64,000 nt of DNA from Bermanella sp047621325 (GCA_047621325.1 JBLHLT010000015.1:26887-90886), one strand, 5' to 3'. Positions 43,116 through 52,115 are shown, numbered from the stretch's first letter. Notes: generated from the letters alone by a model not told the origin. A program made the numbers and translations.

Positions 43116-43844
43116 ATGAACAAGTTATGTTTCTCAGCATTCGCATCTGCCTTGCTACTTCTTACTCAGTTAGTACATGCCACTGCACCCTCTGATTACG
43201 ACACCATTTGCCAATGCGTTGACCCGTTTAACGGCGTACGCCAAATCCCAGTAACCATCCGCGATTTCACCGATGCTCACCCAGATTTTGAAAGCACTAC
43301 TGGCTACGAGCGTGGCATTGTAGAAAAAAATCTTGGGGCAGATGGCCGCCCTGTGTACGCCAAAGACGGTGTTTATAGTTTAACCACAAACGGCAGTGAA
43401 GCGTTTAACAAATGGTATCGCAATGTACCGGGTGAAAATACCGCCATTAACAAACAATTAGAAATGCGCGAAGTACGCCCAGGATTCTGGGAATACAGTG
43501 ATTCGACATTCTTCCCAATAGACCACGAAGGTTTTGGTAATCAGGGCAACAGTCACAACTATCACTTCACCTTAGAAACTCACCTTAAGTTTTTCTATGT
43601 TGAAGGTGGCACGTTTAGTTTTAGAGGCGACGATGATCTCTGGATTTTCATCAACGGCAAGCTCGCCATCGACCTAGGCGGCGTACACGGCGTTGAAGAA
43701 AAAGTCGTCTACCTTGATGACATGGCGGCTGAGCTAGGTATTGAACCGGGCAATTCCTACTCATTCGATTTGTTTTTTGCAGAGCGTCACCTAACGGAAT
43801 CGAACTTCAAATTTCAAACCACATTTGAGCTGCAATGCTTATAA
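43116..43844 (+). CDS. Secreted fibro-slime (PA14-like) domain protein 1
   Basis: A 242-residue exported protein with signal peptide MNKLCFSAFASALLLLTQLV (cleaved near HA-TAP). The mature protein is one fibro-slime domain, with PVTIRDFTDAHPDFES near its start and the PA14-like core FSFRGDDDLWIFINGKLAID and DLGGVHGVEE. It ends FELQCL. Fibro-slime domains occur in surface and extracellular proteins of Fibrobacter, myxobacteria and Dictyostelium and are thought to bind carbohydrates. The start is the ATG with AGAGG 5 nt upstream; an ATG 57 bp earlier lies in what is probably the leader. About 70% of residues are shared with the next gene. Confidence 0.83.
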   Translation: MNKLCFSAFASALLLLTQLVHATAPSDYDTICQCVDPFNGVRQIPVTIRDFTDAHPDFESTTGYERGIVEKNLGADGRPVYAKDGVYSLTTNGSEAFNKWYRNVPGENTAINKQLEMREVRPGFWEYSDSTFFPIDHEGFGNQGNSHNYHFTLETHLKFFYVEGGTFSFRGDDDLWIFINGKLAIDLGGVHGVEEKVVYLDDMAAELGIEPGNSYSFDLFFAERHLTESNFKFQTTFELQCL

Positions 43845-43883
43845 AACAAACACATTAGACGTTCACATTTAGTGTGTATATTC

Positions 43884-43907
43884 AAAGGAGCTACGGCTCC
43901 TTTTTTT
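43884..43907 (+). terminator. Intrinsic terminator after fibro-slime gene 1
   Basis: AAAGGAGC, loop TACG, GCTCC followed by eight or more T on the plus strand, 39 bp after the stop codon. It separates the two fibro-slime genes into independent transcription units. Confidence 0.85.
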
Positions 43908-43996
43908 ATATTAGTGAAAACATAACGTACAGCTCCTGCCATGCATCTTTAAAAAATATATGCATAGTCACTTATTATAAAATGCAAAAGCAACAT

Positions 43997-44024
43997 CACA
44001 ATTCTTCACAAAACCCATACAAAA
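43997..44024 (+). promoter_or_regulatory. Phased CACAAA repeats upstream of fibro-slime gene 2
   Basis: CACAATTC at 43997, CACAAAA at 44007 and TACAAAA at about 44018 are phased at roughly 10 bp. The first word is 136 bp before the ATG, exactly as for the matching word before gene 1 (42980 to 43116). The downstream GTAATGAATACACT also matches GTAATGACTACACT of gene 1 and may be the -10 region. Confidence 0.5.
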
Positions 44025-44132
44025 CTTCAAGCAAGCTTAGAAAACTGGACGTGTATCCCAGTAATTTACGCCGTAATGAATACACTAGCTTGAATATTTT
44101 GATACGTTATTACCAACTATAAAGAGGCCAAC

Positions 44133-44861
44133 ATGAACACGTTTTGCTTTTCAGCATTCGCATCTGGGTTACTGTTTGTTACCCAGTTGGCACGCGCAAG
44201 CTCACCCACCGACTACGATACTGTTTGCCAGTGCGTTGACCCTTATAATGGTGTTCGTCAGATCCCAGTGACTATTCGTGACTTTAAACAATCACACCCT
44301 GATTTTGAAAGTTATGATGGCATTGAAACAGGCATTGTCGAATTCAACTTAGGCGCTGATGGTCTCCCAATCTATGCAAAAGAAGGCAAATACAGCAAGA
44401 CAACCACAAATGCAGCCAGCTTCAATCAGTGGTATCGCAATGTGCCAGACGTGAACACGACCATAAGTAAAACACTTAAGATGACGCAGCTAGACACCGC
44501 GCTTTGGGAATATTCAAGCTCTCAATTTTTTCCGATCAACAATGAAGGTTTTGGCAACCAAGGCAACCGCTACAACTATCACTTCACGTTAGAAACGCAC
44601 CTAAAATTCTTTTATGTACCCGGTGGTACATTCAGCTTTGAGGGTGACGATGACTTATGGATATTTATAAACGGTAAGCTCGCAATTGACTTAGGCGGAG
44701 TACACGGCGCACTTAAAAAAGAAATAAAGCTAGATGATTACGCGCAAGTGCTCGGTATCGAACCTTACAACACTTACAGTTTTGATTTGTTTTTTGCTGA
44801 ACGCCACCTGCATGCCTCTAACTTTAAATTTCAAACCACGTTCGAGTTACAGTGTTTGTGA
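44133..44861 (+). CDS. Secreted fibro-slime (PA14-like) domain protein 2
   Basis: A 242-residue paralogue of the preceding gene, with the same signal peptide style (MNTFCFSAFASGLLFVTQLA), the same domain (PVTIRDFKQSHPDFES, FSFEGDDDLWIFINGKLAID) and the same FELQCL end. The two proteins differ mainly in the middle and around YDGIETGIVEFN. AGAGG precedes the ATG. The duplication includes the upstream region, so both are likely co-regulated. Probable secreted lectin-like or matrix protein. Confidence 0.83.
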   Translation: MNTFCFSAFASGLLFVTQLARASSPTDYDTVCQCVDPYNGVRQIPVTIRDFKQSHPDFESYDGIETGIVEFNLGADGLPIYAKEGKYSKTTTNAASFNQWYRNVPDVNTTISKTLKMTQLDTALWEYSSSQFFPINNEGFGNQGNRYNYHFTLETHLKFFYVPGGTFSFEGDDDLWIFINGKLAIDLGGVHGALKKEIKLDDYAQVLGIEPYNTYSFDLFFAERHLHASNFKFQTTFELQCL

Positions 44862-45259
44862 TTTAAAGCGCGAGTACTTAGTTAGACGCACACCCAAAAG
44901 ATGGTCAACGTTCTACTGCACCATTCGTCGGAATGAATCTCTATCTACACTCAGTTTTAATATCACTTTACTAATCCTCCCTGCGAAGACAGGGGGGCAA
45001 TCTTTCTGATTGAATATAAATCCATCGATCTAGCCATTAGATTTTTCTAAATTAAATGGATCACTTTCACTAGTAATAAATCAAAAACCGTGCAATCCCC
45101 TTCTGTCATCGATACTCAAGCGCTCGGAACCCTAGCCTTGAACCTGTATGCAAAGTAAATACAGACATGCTCGCTATTTCTGAGAACAGCTTTTATACAT
45201 ATATCTACCACGTAACTTTGAATTACAGCTAACAAACAACCACAATCAGGAAACCAAAT
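44862..45259. other. Intergenic region after fibro-slime gene 2
   Basis: About 400 bases with no credible gene. At 44976-44997 there is an imperfect hairpin (CCTCCCTG, loop CGAAGA, CAGGGGGG) whose sequence resembles the REP-like elements near the right end of the window; it may act as a weak terminator. The rest is AT-rich, and the promoter of the small membrane protein gene at 45260 must be in its right part. Confidence 0.5.
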
Positions 45260-45676
45260 ATGTCACAAGGTTTATTCAATGCACTTTTCATGGGTGCAAA
45301 AGAAACGGAATCTGCTAAAAAAGTCATTAAACTCGCAAGCTATTTTGGGTTTGCATCTATTGCCCTAGTCATAACTATTTTATTTATCCCATTTGAGCCG
45401 CTACAAGATGCAATCAATAAAGTGATACCAGAAAAAGGGGTCGTTATTGGCTTAGCTGCGTTTTTCGCAATAGGTTTATATTTTTTATTAAAAGAAAATA
45501 TGTGGGCAGCATGTATCATCGTCGCGCTAATTGTATCGGGCATTATCATTACATATATTAGTACAAAAGAATTTCCAAGTGCGTTTGAATGCATTCAATT
45601 AATTATTTATGGATCAGCCATTCAAGCCATTCACTTCTTAGGCAGAAACCAAAAAGAGCTTGATACTGAGTCTTAA
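45260..45676 (+). CDS. Small four-helix membrane protein, unknown function
   Basis: A 138-residue protein with about four hydrophobic segments (around residues 25-45, 60-77, 80-100 and 115-130, e.g. FASIALVITILFIPF, IVALIVSGIIITYI). No known family recognised. The ATG has AGGAA upstream. It stands alone, between an intergenic region and a bidirectional terminator. Confidence 0.7.
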   Translation: MSQGLFNALFMGAKETESAKKVIKLASYFGFASIALVITILFIPFEPLQDAINKVIPEKGVVIGLAAFFAIGLYFLLKENMWAACIIVALIVSGIIITYISTKEFPSAFECIQLIIYGSAIQAIHFLGRNQKELDTES

Positions 45677-45690
45677 TAAGTAAATCAAAT

Positions 45691-45714
45691 AAAAAACGGG
45701 AGCTCCCGTTTTTT
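45691..45714. terminator. Bidirectional intrinsic terminator
   Basis: AAAAAACGGGAGCTCCCGTTTTTT is a near-perfect palindrome with A and T tracts on its two sides, so it can end both the plus-strand gene at 45260-45676 and the minus-strand cvfB gene, whose stops are 15 and 22 bp away. Confidence 0.9.
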
Positions 45715-45735
45715 ATTTTTAATTCATATTCAAGG

Positions 45736-46575
45736 CTATTTATCTTCTAAATAAATACCGTCTTTTTCTATGCGAATTAAGCGCTGCTTATATAGCGTAC
45801 CAATAGCTTGCTTGTAGCTGCTTTTACTGCACTGAAATTTTTTCTTAATGTCATCGGGTGAACTTTTATCACTTAATGGGATAAAACCACCGTCTTGTGC
45901 TAACAACTCAAGTACATCACCCGCCAGCCCTTCTACACGTGCAAAGCCTGGCTTTTGCAATACGATTTCAATCTTTTGATCTTCACGTACCCGTTTAATA
46001 AACGCTTTTAATTGATCACCGCGATTTAACGATTGAAAAACATCTGAATGGTAGATCAAGCCCCAATAAGTGCCATCAACAATCACTTTAATACCAAGGT
46101 CTGTTTTTGGGCCGATCACAATATTAACTTCTTCGCCCGTTTTGTACGCATTGGTTTCATCTGTGTCGTACAAAAATGTATCCAGTTTAGTGGATGCGGT
46201 TAAACGATCAGAGTCATCTAAATAAATACGCACTAATACTTTTCGGCCTTTTTCTAAGCGATTATTTTGCTCAGAAAACGGCACTAAAATATCACGCTGC
46301 AAACCCATGTCTAAAAACGCGCCGACAGGGCTTTCATCAACCACATTTAAATAAGCAAAATCCCCTACCATCGCCAATGGCGTTTGAGTGGTGGCAATTA
46401 ATCGGTCTTCGCTATCACGGTAAATAAACACCTTAACTGTGTCGCCCACTTTCATGTCTTCTGTGGTGTATTGCTTAGGCAATAAAATCTCGCCGTGTTC
46501 GCCGCCATCCAGTTGCAAACCACGAGGCAGCTGACGCAAAACGGTTAACTCATTAAAACGGCCAATCTCTAGCAT
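45736..46575 (-). CDS. cvfB: S1 RNA-binding protein CvfB-like
   Basis: A 279-residue protein of the CvfB/YitL family: three to four S1-like OB domains (GDTVKVFIYRDSEDRLIATT, VGAFLDMGLQRDILVPFSEQ, WGLIYHSDVFQSLNRGDQLK) and a C-terminal winged-helix (SPDDIKKKFQCSKSSYKQAI). CvfB affects virulence gene expression in Staphylococcus; its role in gammaproteobacteria is unclear, probably RNA binding. The start is the ATG giving MLEIGRFNEL with GAGAG upstream; an ATG eight codons earlier would overlap the tpm stop. Confidence 0.88.
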   Translation of the reverse strand: MLEIGRFNELTVLRQLPRGLQLDGGEHGEILLPKQYTTEDMKVGDTVKVFIYRDSEDRLIATTQTPLAMVGDFAYLNVVDESPVGAFLDMGLQRDILVPFSEQNNRLEKGRKVLVRIYLDDSDRLTASTKLDTFLYDTDETNAYKTGEEVNIVIGPKTDLGIKVIVDGTYWGLIYHSDVFQSLNRGDQLKAFIKRVREDQKIEIVLQKPGFARVEGLAGDVLELLAQDGGFIPLSDKSSPDDIKKKFQCSKSSYKQAIGTLYKQRLIRIEKDGIYLEDK

Positions 46576-46591
46576 AAAGCTCTCTCTGTTC

Positions 46592-47257
46592 TTAAGCATT
46601 TAGCTTTGGTGTTAACTGGTATACCCGTTGAAATAACTCAGGTAACCCGTTTTTGGCAAAGCGTGGTTCATGTTCAATAATATTAGCGCTCTTTAACTCA
46701 TTTATTGAGTACGTCGCTGCATAATGCTGTTTTACTTCTTCATCACTCAGGGCAAACGGCGGGCCGGACATTAAGTCTTGCTGGTAGTCTAAGGTAATTA
46801 AACACTGCTGCGCACTTGGGCATAGCTGCATTAAATGTTGGCTGTATTGCTGGCGCATCGTCTGTGGCAGCGCAATCAATGCGGCACGGTCGTATACCCA
46901 GTCTACGCTGGTTAACTCACTTGGGGAGAGCGTAAAAAAATCACCCGCATAAATGATTAAGCCTTCCGCTTGGTAACGCTTACCACCGGCCCATTGAGTT
47001 ACTTGAGGCTTGATCGCTAAGCGTTCAAATATAGCCACGACGGCATCGTCACTTAATTCGTTTGCGGTAACGGTATGGCCTTGCTGTAGAAAGAAGTCCA
47101 CATCTAACGTTTTACCACACAAGGGTAAAAACACATGGGCTTGTGGGTTTTGCGCAAACATCTGCGGCCACAAAGCCACCAGCCAAGGATGTGGCTTGGG
47201 TAAATGGAAGCCGATTTCGTTTTTTTGCCATTTATTCAGCCAAAACTGTGCTTCCAC
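46592..47257 (-). CDS. tpm: Thiopurine S-methyltransferase-type enzyme
   Basis: A 221-residue class I SAM methyltransferase of the TPMT family, which in bacteria methylates thiols, selenium and tellurium species. It begins at a GTG (first residues MEAQFWLNKW, matching the family N-terminus) with AGAGGA 6-7 nt upstream; longer in-frame starts would overlap ygfX and are not supported. Motifs: HPWLVALWPQ, SAM site FLPLCGKTLDVDFFLQQGH, WVYDRAALIALPQTMR. Length is as in Pseudomonas TPMT. It lies just after ygfX, without overlap. Confidence 0.9.
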   Translation of the reverse strand: MEAQFWLNKWQKNEIGFHLPKPHPWLVALWPQMFAQNPQAHVFLPLCGKTLDVDFFLQQGHTVTANELSDDAVVAIFERLAIKPQVTQWAGGKRYQAEGLIIYAGDFFTLSPSELTSVDWVYDRAALIALPQTMRQQYSQHLMQLCPSAQQCLITLDYQQDLMSGPPFALSDEEVKQHYAATYSINELKSANIIEHEPRFAKNGLPELFQRVYQLTPKLNA

Positions 47258-47258
47258 G

Positions 47259-47717
47259 TTATTCCTCTTTAAATTGATATTGATGACGCATGAGCGCAAC
47301 CAATTGACGGTGGCTTTCAGGGTCACAGGCATCGGCCATGATAATATCCCATTGCCAAGCATCCGCTTTTTGTAACGGGTTAAATGGCACATTGCGGTAC
47401 TGTAAAATCACACACAAAGGCCAAACTTGGTGAGCTCTTACCTCAACCGCAACCCAGTCTTCTTGGCGCTTTAATCGAGCTTGACCATTATAAAACTGCC
47501 ACTGGCGCGACTGACAATAAGCCAACCGATGAAGCCTAAGCTTTTTAAGATGCACACCTTGAACGAGCAATATCGGTAATAAATACAATAGTGTAACAAG
47601 ATGAAAATAAGCACTTATTACCGAAAGATACGCCAGTAGTAGTCCAGCATGGACCACATATTGGCTACGCACCAATAATGGTGACGCGACAACTGACAAC
47701 TTAACTGGGTTGTACAC
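47259..47717 (-). CDS. ygfX: YgfX-like inner-membrane protein (CptA family)
   Basis: A 152-residue protein with two adjacent membrane segments (about 22-40 and 40-58) and a soluble C-terminal part. In E. coli YgfX (CptA) is encoded with SdhE/YgfY and has been described as a membrane toxin affecting FtsZ/MreB, a claim still debated. The assignment is by position (17-bp overlap with sdhE) plus topology and the Trp/Arg-rich pattern after the helices. Sequence conservation in the family is low. Confidence 0.78.
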   Translation of the reverse strand: MYNPVKLSVVASPLLVRSQYVVHAGLLLAYLSVISAYFHLVTLLYLLPILLVQGVHLKKLRLHRLAYCQSRQWQFYNGQARLKRQEDWVAVEVRAHQVWPLCVILQYRNVPFNPLQKADAWQWDIIMADACDPESHRQLVALMRHQYQFKEE

Positions 47718-47985
47718 GGCTTAGAATAAGATCAACGATTTCAGCATGATCTTGATCGTCTGGGCGACCTGTTTGCATAAACCACTTAAACAAGTCAGGG
47801 TCTTCGCATTCTAAAAGATTACGGTATCTGGCTTTATTCTCTTCACTTAAGTCGCTATAGGCTTCTTCAAGAAATGGCAGCAATAAAAGATCCAATTCCA
47901 ACATGCCGCGACGGCTATGCCACCATAGGCGTTTTTTCTCTGTGGCCAATTGCTCGGCGGTCATTTGTGAGCGATCTTCTGACAC
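47701..47985 (-). CDS. sdhE: Succinate dehydrogenase FAD assembly factor SdhE
   Basis: SdhE (YgfY, CptB) promotes covalent flavinylation of SdhA and FrdA. The product is about 94 residues with the signature SRRGMLELDLLLLPF (the RGxxE motif needed for flavinylation) and the family helical bundle. The start is a GTG at 47985 with AAGAGG five bases upstream; another GTG two codons earlier overlaps the ribosome site and an ATG at 47964 lacks one. Paired with ygfX and divergent from ygfZ, the conserved gammaproteobacterial arrangement. Confidence 0.92.
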   Translation of the reverse strand: MSEDRSQMTAEQLATEKKRLWWHSRRGMLELDLLLLPFLEEAYSDLSEENKARYRNLLECEDPDLFKWFMQTGRPDDQDHAEIVDLILSRVQPS

Positions 47986-48171
47986 AGGCACCTCTTACAG
48001 ACTAATTAGGTAGGGTATTTTGGGCCGCAGTATAACATCGGCAACTTCTAATTGTGAAAGCCAATACCGCAAATGGGCTGCTTTTATGGAATTTAAGGTT
48101 TCATCACTAAGGGATTTACCCTGAGCGCTAATCCCGAGTAAAATGGTCGGGTTATTAATTAGGAGCTATCC

Positions 48172-49167
48172 ATGGCTGCCATTTGGTCTGAATTAACGCC
48201 GAACACCGTACAATCCCCTACTTTTGATTGTGCAATGTACCCAATCGAAGATCAGCAGGTGTTGTCGATTGTGGGCGCTGACAGCAAAAAATTCATGCAA
48301 GGCCAGTTTACTTGCAACCTTAACGAGATATCCGCCAATCAGTTCCGCCTAGGGGCTTGCTGCAATGCAAAAGGCAGAATGGTTTCTAGCTTTAATTTGC
48401 TCCAACTAGAAGACAATCACTATTTACTAGGATTAGATTCATCCTTATCAGACATAACCATTAATCACCTAAAGAAATACATGGTGTTTTTTAAAGCCCA
48501 AATGAAGGTCACCGATTTTGTCATTGCTGGCATTCAAGGGCCACAAGCTGCCAACATGCTCGCCACTGTATTTTCCCAAGTGCCATCTACCGATTTTGCG
48601 CAAACCCACGAAAACGGTCATACCTTAGTTAAGCTTCCCCATGAAGCGGGCTTTCAATTATGGTTAGACCCTAGCCAAGCCCAAGGTACCCTAGAAGCAA
48701 TCGTAAGTAAGTGCACGCTATCAACCAACAACCTATGGAATGATAACCTTATTCGCCACGGCATAGGCCATGTGAGTAAGAACACCAGTGAAGCATTTAT
48801 TCCACAAATGATTAACCTGAGTCAAAACGGTGGTATTAGCTTTAATAAAGGTTGTTATACCGGTCAAGAAATCGTGGCCCGCATGCAATACCTAGGCAAA
48901 CTGAAGCGCCACATGTACCGCTTAGGGTTTGACGCGAGCGTCGCGCTGAATGCCGGTGATGAGGTTTTCGTCACGGGCCAAAACAACTCGGTAGGCGTTG
49001 TACTAAATAGTGTCATTGAGGGCACTCAACAACAGGCTCTGGTTGTGCTTGAAGACAAGGCTTTGCCTCATCTTGCCGAAGGGAAAATTACCGTCGGTTC
49101 AAACCAAGCAATTGCGAAGGAGCTGCTATCCTTACCCTATGATGCAGTAAGTGAGCAGCCAGAATAA
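48172..49167 (+). CDS. ygfZ: Folate-binding tRNA-modifying/Fe-S protein YgfZ
   Basis: A 331-residue GcvT-like folate-binding protein that supports assembly or repair of some Fe-S enzymes (such as MiaB). The signature NKGCYTGQEIVARM with the key Cys (about residue 228) is intact. The N-terminal region VDSKKFMQGQFTCNL-like segment (seen here as GADSKKFMQGQFTCNL) and QGPQAANML also match. AGGAG precedes the ATG. Divergent from sdhE, as in E. coli. Confidence 0.93.
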   Translation: MAAIWSELTPNTVQSPTFDCAMYPIEDQQVLSIVGADSKKFMQGQFTCNLNEISANQFRLGACCNAKGRMVSSFNLLQLEDNHYLLGLDSSLSDITINHLKKYMVFFKAQMKVTDFVIAGIQGPQAANMLATVFSQVPSTDFAQTHENGHTLVKLPHEAGFQLWLDPSQAQGTLEAIVSKCTLSTNNLWNDNLIRHGIGHVSKNTSEAFIPQMINLSQNGGISFNKGCYTGQEIVARMQYLGKLKRHMYRLGFDASVALNAGDEVFVTGQNNSVGVVLNSVIEGTQQQALVVLEDKALPHLAEGKITVGSNQAIAKELLSLPYDAVSEQPE

Positions 49168-49215
49168 AGGAAGAACCTAATTCGCTGGCCCATCACCTCA
49201 AGACAAGGACAGCCC

Positions 49216-50043
49216 ATGGCCAGCATATTAGAAACCGTCGCCAATGACCTCATTGACCAAATTAAACAAGACAACCTTGTTTTACCCAGTTTGCCAGAGG
49301 TCTGTTTAAGAGTTCGCGATGTTGCCGAAGACATTGAGTCAAGCATCGCGGAGCTGGCCGCGATTATTATTCAAGACGCCGCGCTTTCTGCACGAGTCAT
49401 CAAGGTTGCCAATAGCCCCTTGGTACGCACCCCATCTGAAGTCACCGATTTAATCACCGCAGTGAATCGCTTAGGCATTAATTTCACCGCCAACCTCGCC
49501 ATGGGCTTAGCCATGGAGCAACTATTTCAGGCCACCAGCGATGTAGTAGACCGCCGCATGCGCAGTATTTGGCAGCAAAGTTCTGAGGTGGCCTCTATCT
49601 GCCACGTGCTAGCCGGCCACTACACCAAGCTGCACCCCGAACAGGCTATGCTAGCAGGCTTAGTTCACAAAATAGGTGCCCTGCCCATACTCACTTACGC
49701 TGAAGACAATAAAGCCTTATTAAATGACGGCTTTGCTTTAGATAAATTAATTGAAAAACTGCACCCACTTATTGGCAGTCACATATTAAAAGCATGGCGA
49801 TTCCCTAAAGAAATTCTCAATGTACCAGGGCAATACTTAAAATTTGATCGTGACATACCGCAAGCTGATTACGCCGATTTAGTCACTGTTGCTGTTTTAC
49901 AAACCCATGCCAATAGCGAGCACCCTTACGCCAAACTCGATTGGAGCACTATTCATGCGTTTGAGCGCATCGGCCTTTCTCCGGATATGGACATTGCCGA
50001 AGCCATAGAACTCAATGAAGACATATCCGGTTTACTTGGCTGA
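49216..50043 (+). CDS. HDOD-domain signalling protein
   Basis: A 275-residue protein that is nearly all HDOD domain: LPSLPEVCLRVRDVAEDIES, IQDAALSARVIKVANSPLV and AMLAGLVHKIGALPILTYA match the family. HDOD proteins resemble HD phosphohydrolases without the full metal site and often act in signalling, motility or stress. ATG with AAGGAC upstream. It follows ygfZ by 48 bp and may be co-transcribed. Specific role unknown. Confidence 0.88.
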   Translation: MASILETVANDLIDQIKQDNLVLPSLPEVCLRVRDVAEDIESSIAELAAIIIQDAALSARVIKVANSPLVRTPSEVTDLITAVNRLGINFTANLAMGLAMEQLFQATSDVVDRRMRSIWQQSSEVASICHVLAGHYTKLHPEQAMLAGLVHKIGALPILTYAEDNKALLNDGFALDKLIEKLHPLIGSHILKAWRFPKEILNVPGQYLKFDRDIPQADYADLVTVAVLQTHANSEHPYAKLDWSTIHAFERIGLSPDMDIAEAIELNEDISGLLG

Positions 50044-50138
50044 TAACCCTAGCTGAATAATCACGGCTTAAGGCTAAACATCACCCTGTTGGAAATATCG
50101 ACTATACTTAAATAAGTGTCTAGGACAGGGATAGCTCC

Positions 50139-50726
50139 ATGGCTGATAAAAAAGAACGTTTGATTGATCAAGACCCCAACATCGGCGATGAAGATGGTGG
50201 TCCTGCTGGTGTGCCCTTTTATAAAACCCCCATGTTTGCGCTGGTCATAAAAATCAGTCTCGCAATTGGCATCCTAAGTACCGTCATTACCGCTTTGCTC
50301 ATTACCAATTCTCGCTTAGGTAACTTAGAAGTGATATTTAAAGAGACCCTTAGCCAAGTCACACAAATTACTGCGCAGCAAAAAATCATTATCGGGAATA
50401 TTAAAACCCTCACCAGCGAGCACAAAGCATTGGCAGCGAATGTTGAACAATTCGATCTCGGGAGTGCGAAAGGCGATCTAAACCAAGCCCTTAAAATTCT
50501 CGACACCCAAAGTAAAGCAATTGATAAACAATTAGCCGTCACTCGCAATGGCCTAATTAGTCTTTCAAGAATGATTCAAGGCAGTCGGGTATGGCAAGAC
50601 GACTACAGTGGCCAGTACCAATCGTTGTTTGATCATAACAAGGAGATCAAACAAATGATTAAAGACTTACGTGGTATCCAAGACGTCAAACGCGAAGAAC
50701 CACAATACATAGAGATGGATTTTTAA
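50139..50726 (+). CDS. Single-pass membrane coiled-coil protein, unknown function
   Basis: A 195-residue protein with an acidic cytoplasmic N-terminus, one membrane helix at about 32-55 (ALVIKISLAIGILSTVITAL) and a long coiled coil (about 60-190). No domain recognised. It follows the HDOD gene by about 95 bp with its own plausible promoter region; the start ATG has only a weak ribosome site. Confidence 0.72.
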   Translation: MADKKERLIDQDPNIGDEDGGPAGVPFYKTPMFALVIKISLAIGILSTVITALLITNSRLGNLEVIFKETLSQVTQITAQQKIIIGNIKTLTSEHKALAANVEQFDLGSAKGDLNQALKILDTQSKAIDKQLAVTRNGLISLSRMIQGSRVWQDDYSGQYQSLFDHNKEIKQMIKDLRGIQDVKREEPQYIEMDF

Positions 50727-50787
50727 TATCTCATCTTATCGTTTTTACTTACAATGACCCGCTTATTATCACAGGAATAAGCAGGTC

Positions 50788-51249
50788 ATGACCCTTGAGC
50801 CAACTCACATAGTGTTTGAACAATTAGCATTTAAAGAGTGGTATGGTGAAAATTTTCGCCCTGTAAACCAATTTTATCGTCATCAAAAACATAAGGGCAG
50901 TGCCAGCGGCGATGAACGCGTGTTTATCATTGAGTACGATAATCAAATCATAGCCGCTGTTAGGCTTGTCCCCTACGACGGGTATTATTGGTTAAGAAGC
51001 TTATATATAAAACAATCATTGCAAGGCAATACACTTGGCTCAAGATTGCTTAGCTATGTAGACCATAAAATTCAACGACCAATCTATTGTTTCCCCTACC
51101 TGCATCTTGAACATTTTTATAAACAAGCCGGCTACGATTTTGTACAAGAAGCACAAATGCCTCAAAGTATTTTGCAACTTTACACTCGCTACAATCGTAA
51201 AGGCCAAGGCATCCTAGCCATGGCTAAGTTCTATCACGAACCGCAATAG
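50788..51249 (+). CDS. GNAT-family N-acetyltransferase
   Basis: A 153-residue protein with the GNAT fold: beta strand region ERVFIIEYDNQIIAAVRLVP, the acetyl-CoA-binding segment LYIKQSLQGNTLGSRLLSYV and a C-terminal aromatic segment YLHLEHFYKQAGYDFV. Substrate unknown. ATG preceded by a weak AGG. Confidence 0.82.
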   Translation: MTLEPTHIVFEQLAFKEWYGENFRPVNQFYRHQKHKGSASGDERVFIIEYDNQIIAAVRLVPYDGYYWLRSLYIKQSLQGNTLGSRLLSYVDHKIQRPIYCFPYLHLEHFYKQAGYDFVQEAQMPQSILQLYTRYNRKGQGILAMAKFYHEPQ

Positions 51250-51383
51250 CCTGAGTAAACACTTGTACGCCTAACCCCCTTATATCATCAGTGTTTGACG
51301 CATTTTGTGATTGTCTCAAGTGCAGGTAGAATAGCGGTCACGCGATACCCCATATTTAAAATAATGAACAGAGAAACCACCTC

Positions 51384-51875
51384 ATGAGCCAAGCAAACCG
51401 ATTAAGTAAAACCGCCGCAAAACTACAAAACCTGCCAGAATTTATGCGTACCTTTGCCATGAGCAAGGCCTTCGGCAGTGTGATTAAATACGCTGGCCAT
51501 TCTGGTGTACGCTTTGAAAAACTGAGTCAAAACGAATGTGTTGTTAGCATCAAAAACAAAAAGAAAGTACAAAACCACATTGGAGGCATTCACGCTGCTG
51601 CCATGGCGCTTTTAGCCGAAACCGCAACGGGTTTTGTCTTCGGGATGAATGTACCTGACAGCAAACTGCCTTTGATTAAAAAAATGAACATCGATTATGT
51701 AAAACGCTCAAGTGGTGACATGCGTGCAGTGGCAACGTTAACCGACGAACAAATCAAAAAAATTCAAACCGAAGAAAAAGGCGAAGTTATTGTATCTGTT
51801 CGCATTACAGATGAAGCCAATGTCGAACCTATTAACGCTGAAATGACATGGGCTTGGACCGGTAAAAAGCGCTAA
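51384..51875 (+). CDS. Hotdog-fold thioesterase-like protein (DUF4442)
   Basis: A 163-residue hotdog-fold protein with NHIGGIHAAAMALLAETATG, resembling the PaaI/DUF4442 thioesterase group that acts on acyl-CoA. Length normal. Followed by an unusual perfect inverted repeat and a terminator. Confidence 0.8.
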   Translation: MSQANRLSKTAAKLQNLPEFMRTFAMSKAFGSVIKYAGHSGVRFEKLSQNECVVSIKNKKKVQNHIGGIHAAAMALLAETATGFVFGMNVPDSKLPLIKKMNIDYVKRSSGDMRAVATLTDEQIKKIQTEEKGEVIVSVRITDEANVEPINAEMTWAWTGKKR

Positions 51876-51883
51876 TATAACCA

Positions 51884-51912
51884 AATTCAAACCAAGACTC
51901 TTGGTTTGAATT
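51884..51912. repeat. Perfect 14-bp inverted repeat
   Basis: AATTCAAACCAAGA, one central base, then its exact reverse complement TCTTGGTTTGAATT. It begins 9 bp after the hotdog gene stop. It could be an extended RNA hairpin that helps the terminator just downstream, or a protein-binding site. Confidence 0.7.
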
Positions 51913-51915
51913 AAT

Positions 51916-51956
51916 TGCGCCAACGTAACAGCCTTGGCGCAGTTATTCTTTTTTTA
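51916..51956 (+). terminator. Intrinsic terminator after the hotdog gene
   Basis: TGCGCCAA and TTGGCGCA form an 8-bp stem with a 10-base loop, followed by AGTTATTCTTTTTTT on the plus strand. It lies about 40 bp after the stop. Confidence 0.65.
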
Positions 51957-52115
51957 TTCTCATCACACGCCACTTATTATTTTCTTGTCTTAATTTACTA
52001 CCACACTGGCCAAATTTCACATGGGTGAAATGCCATTCATTCTCTTTACTCAATACAGTGCGAAAAAGATCGAAAAGAATCCGCTCGCTCATTCCTATCA
52101 TAAAAAGAGAACGCC

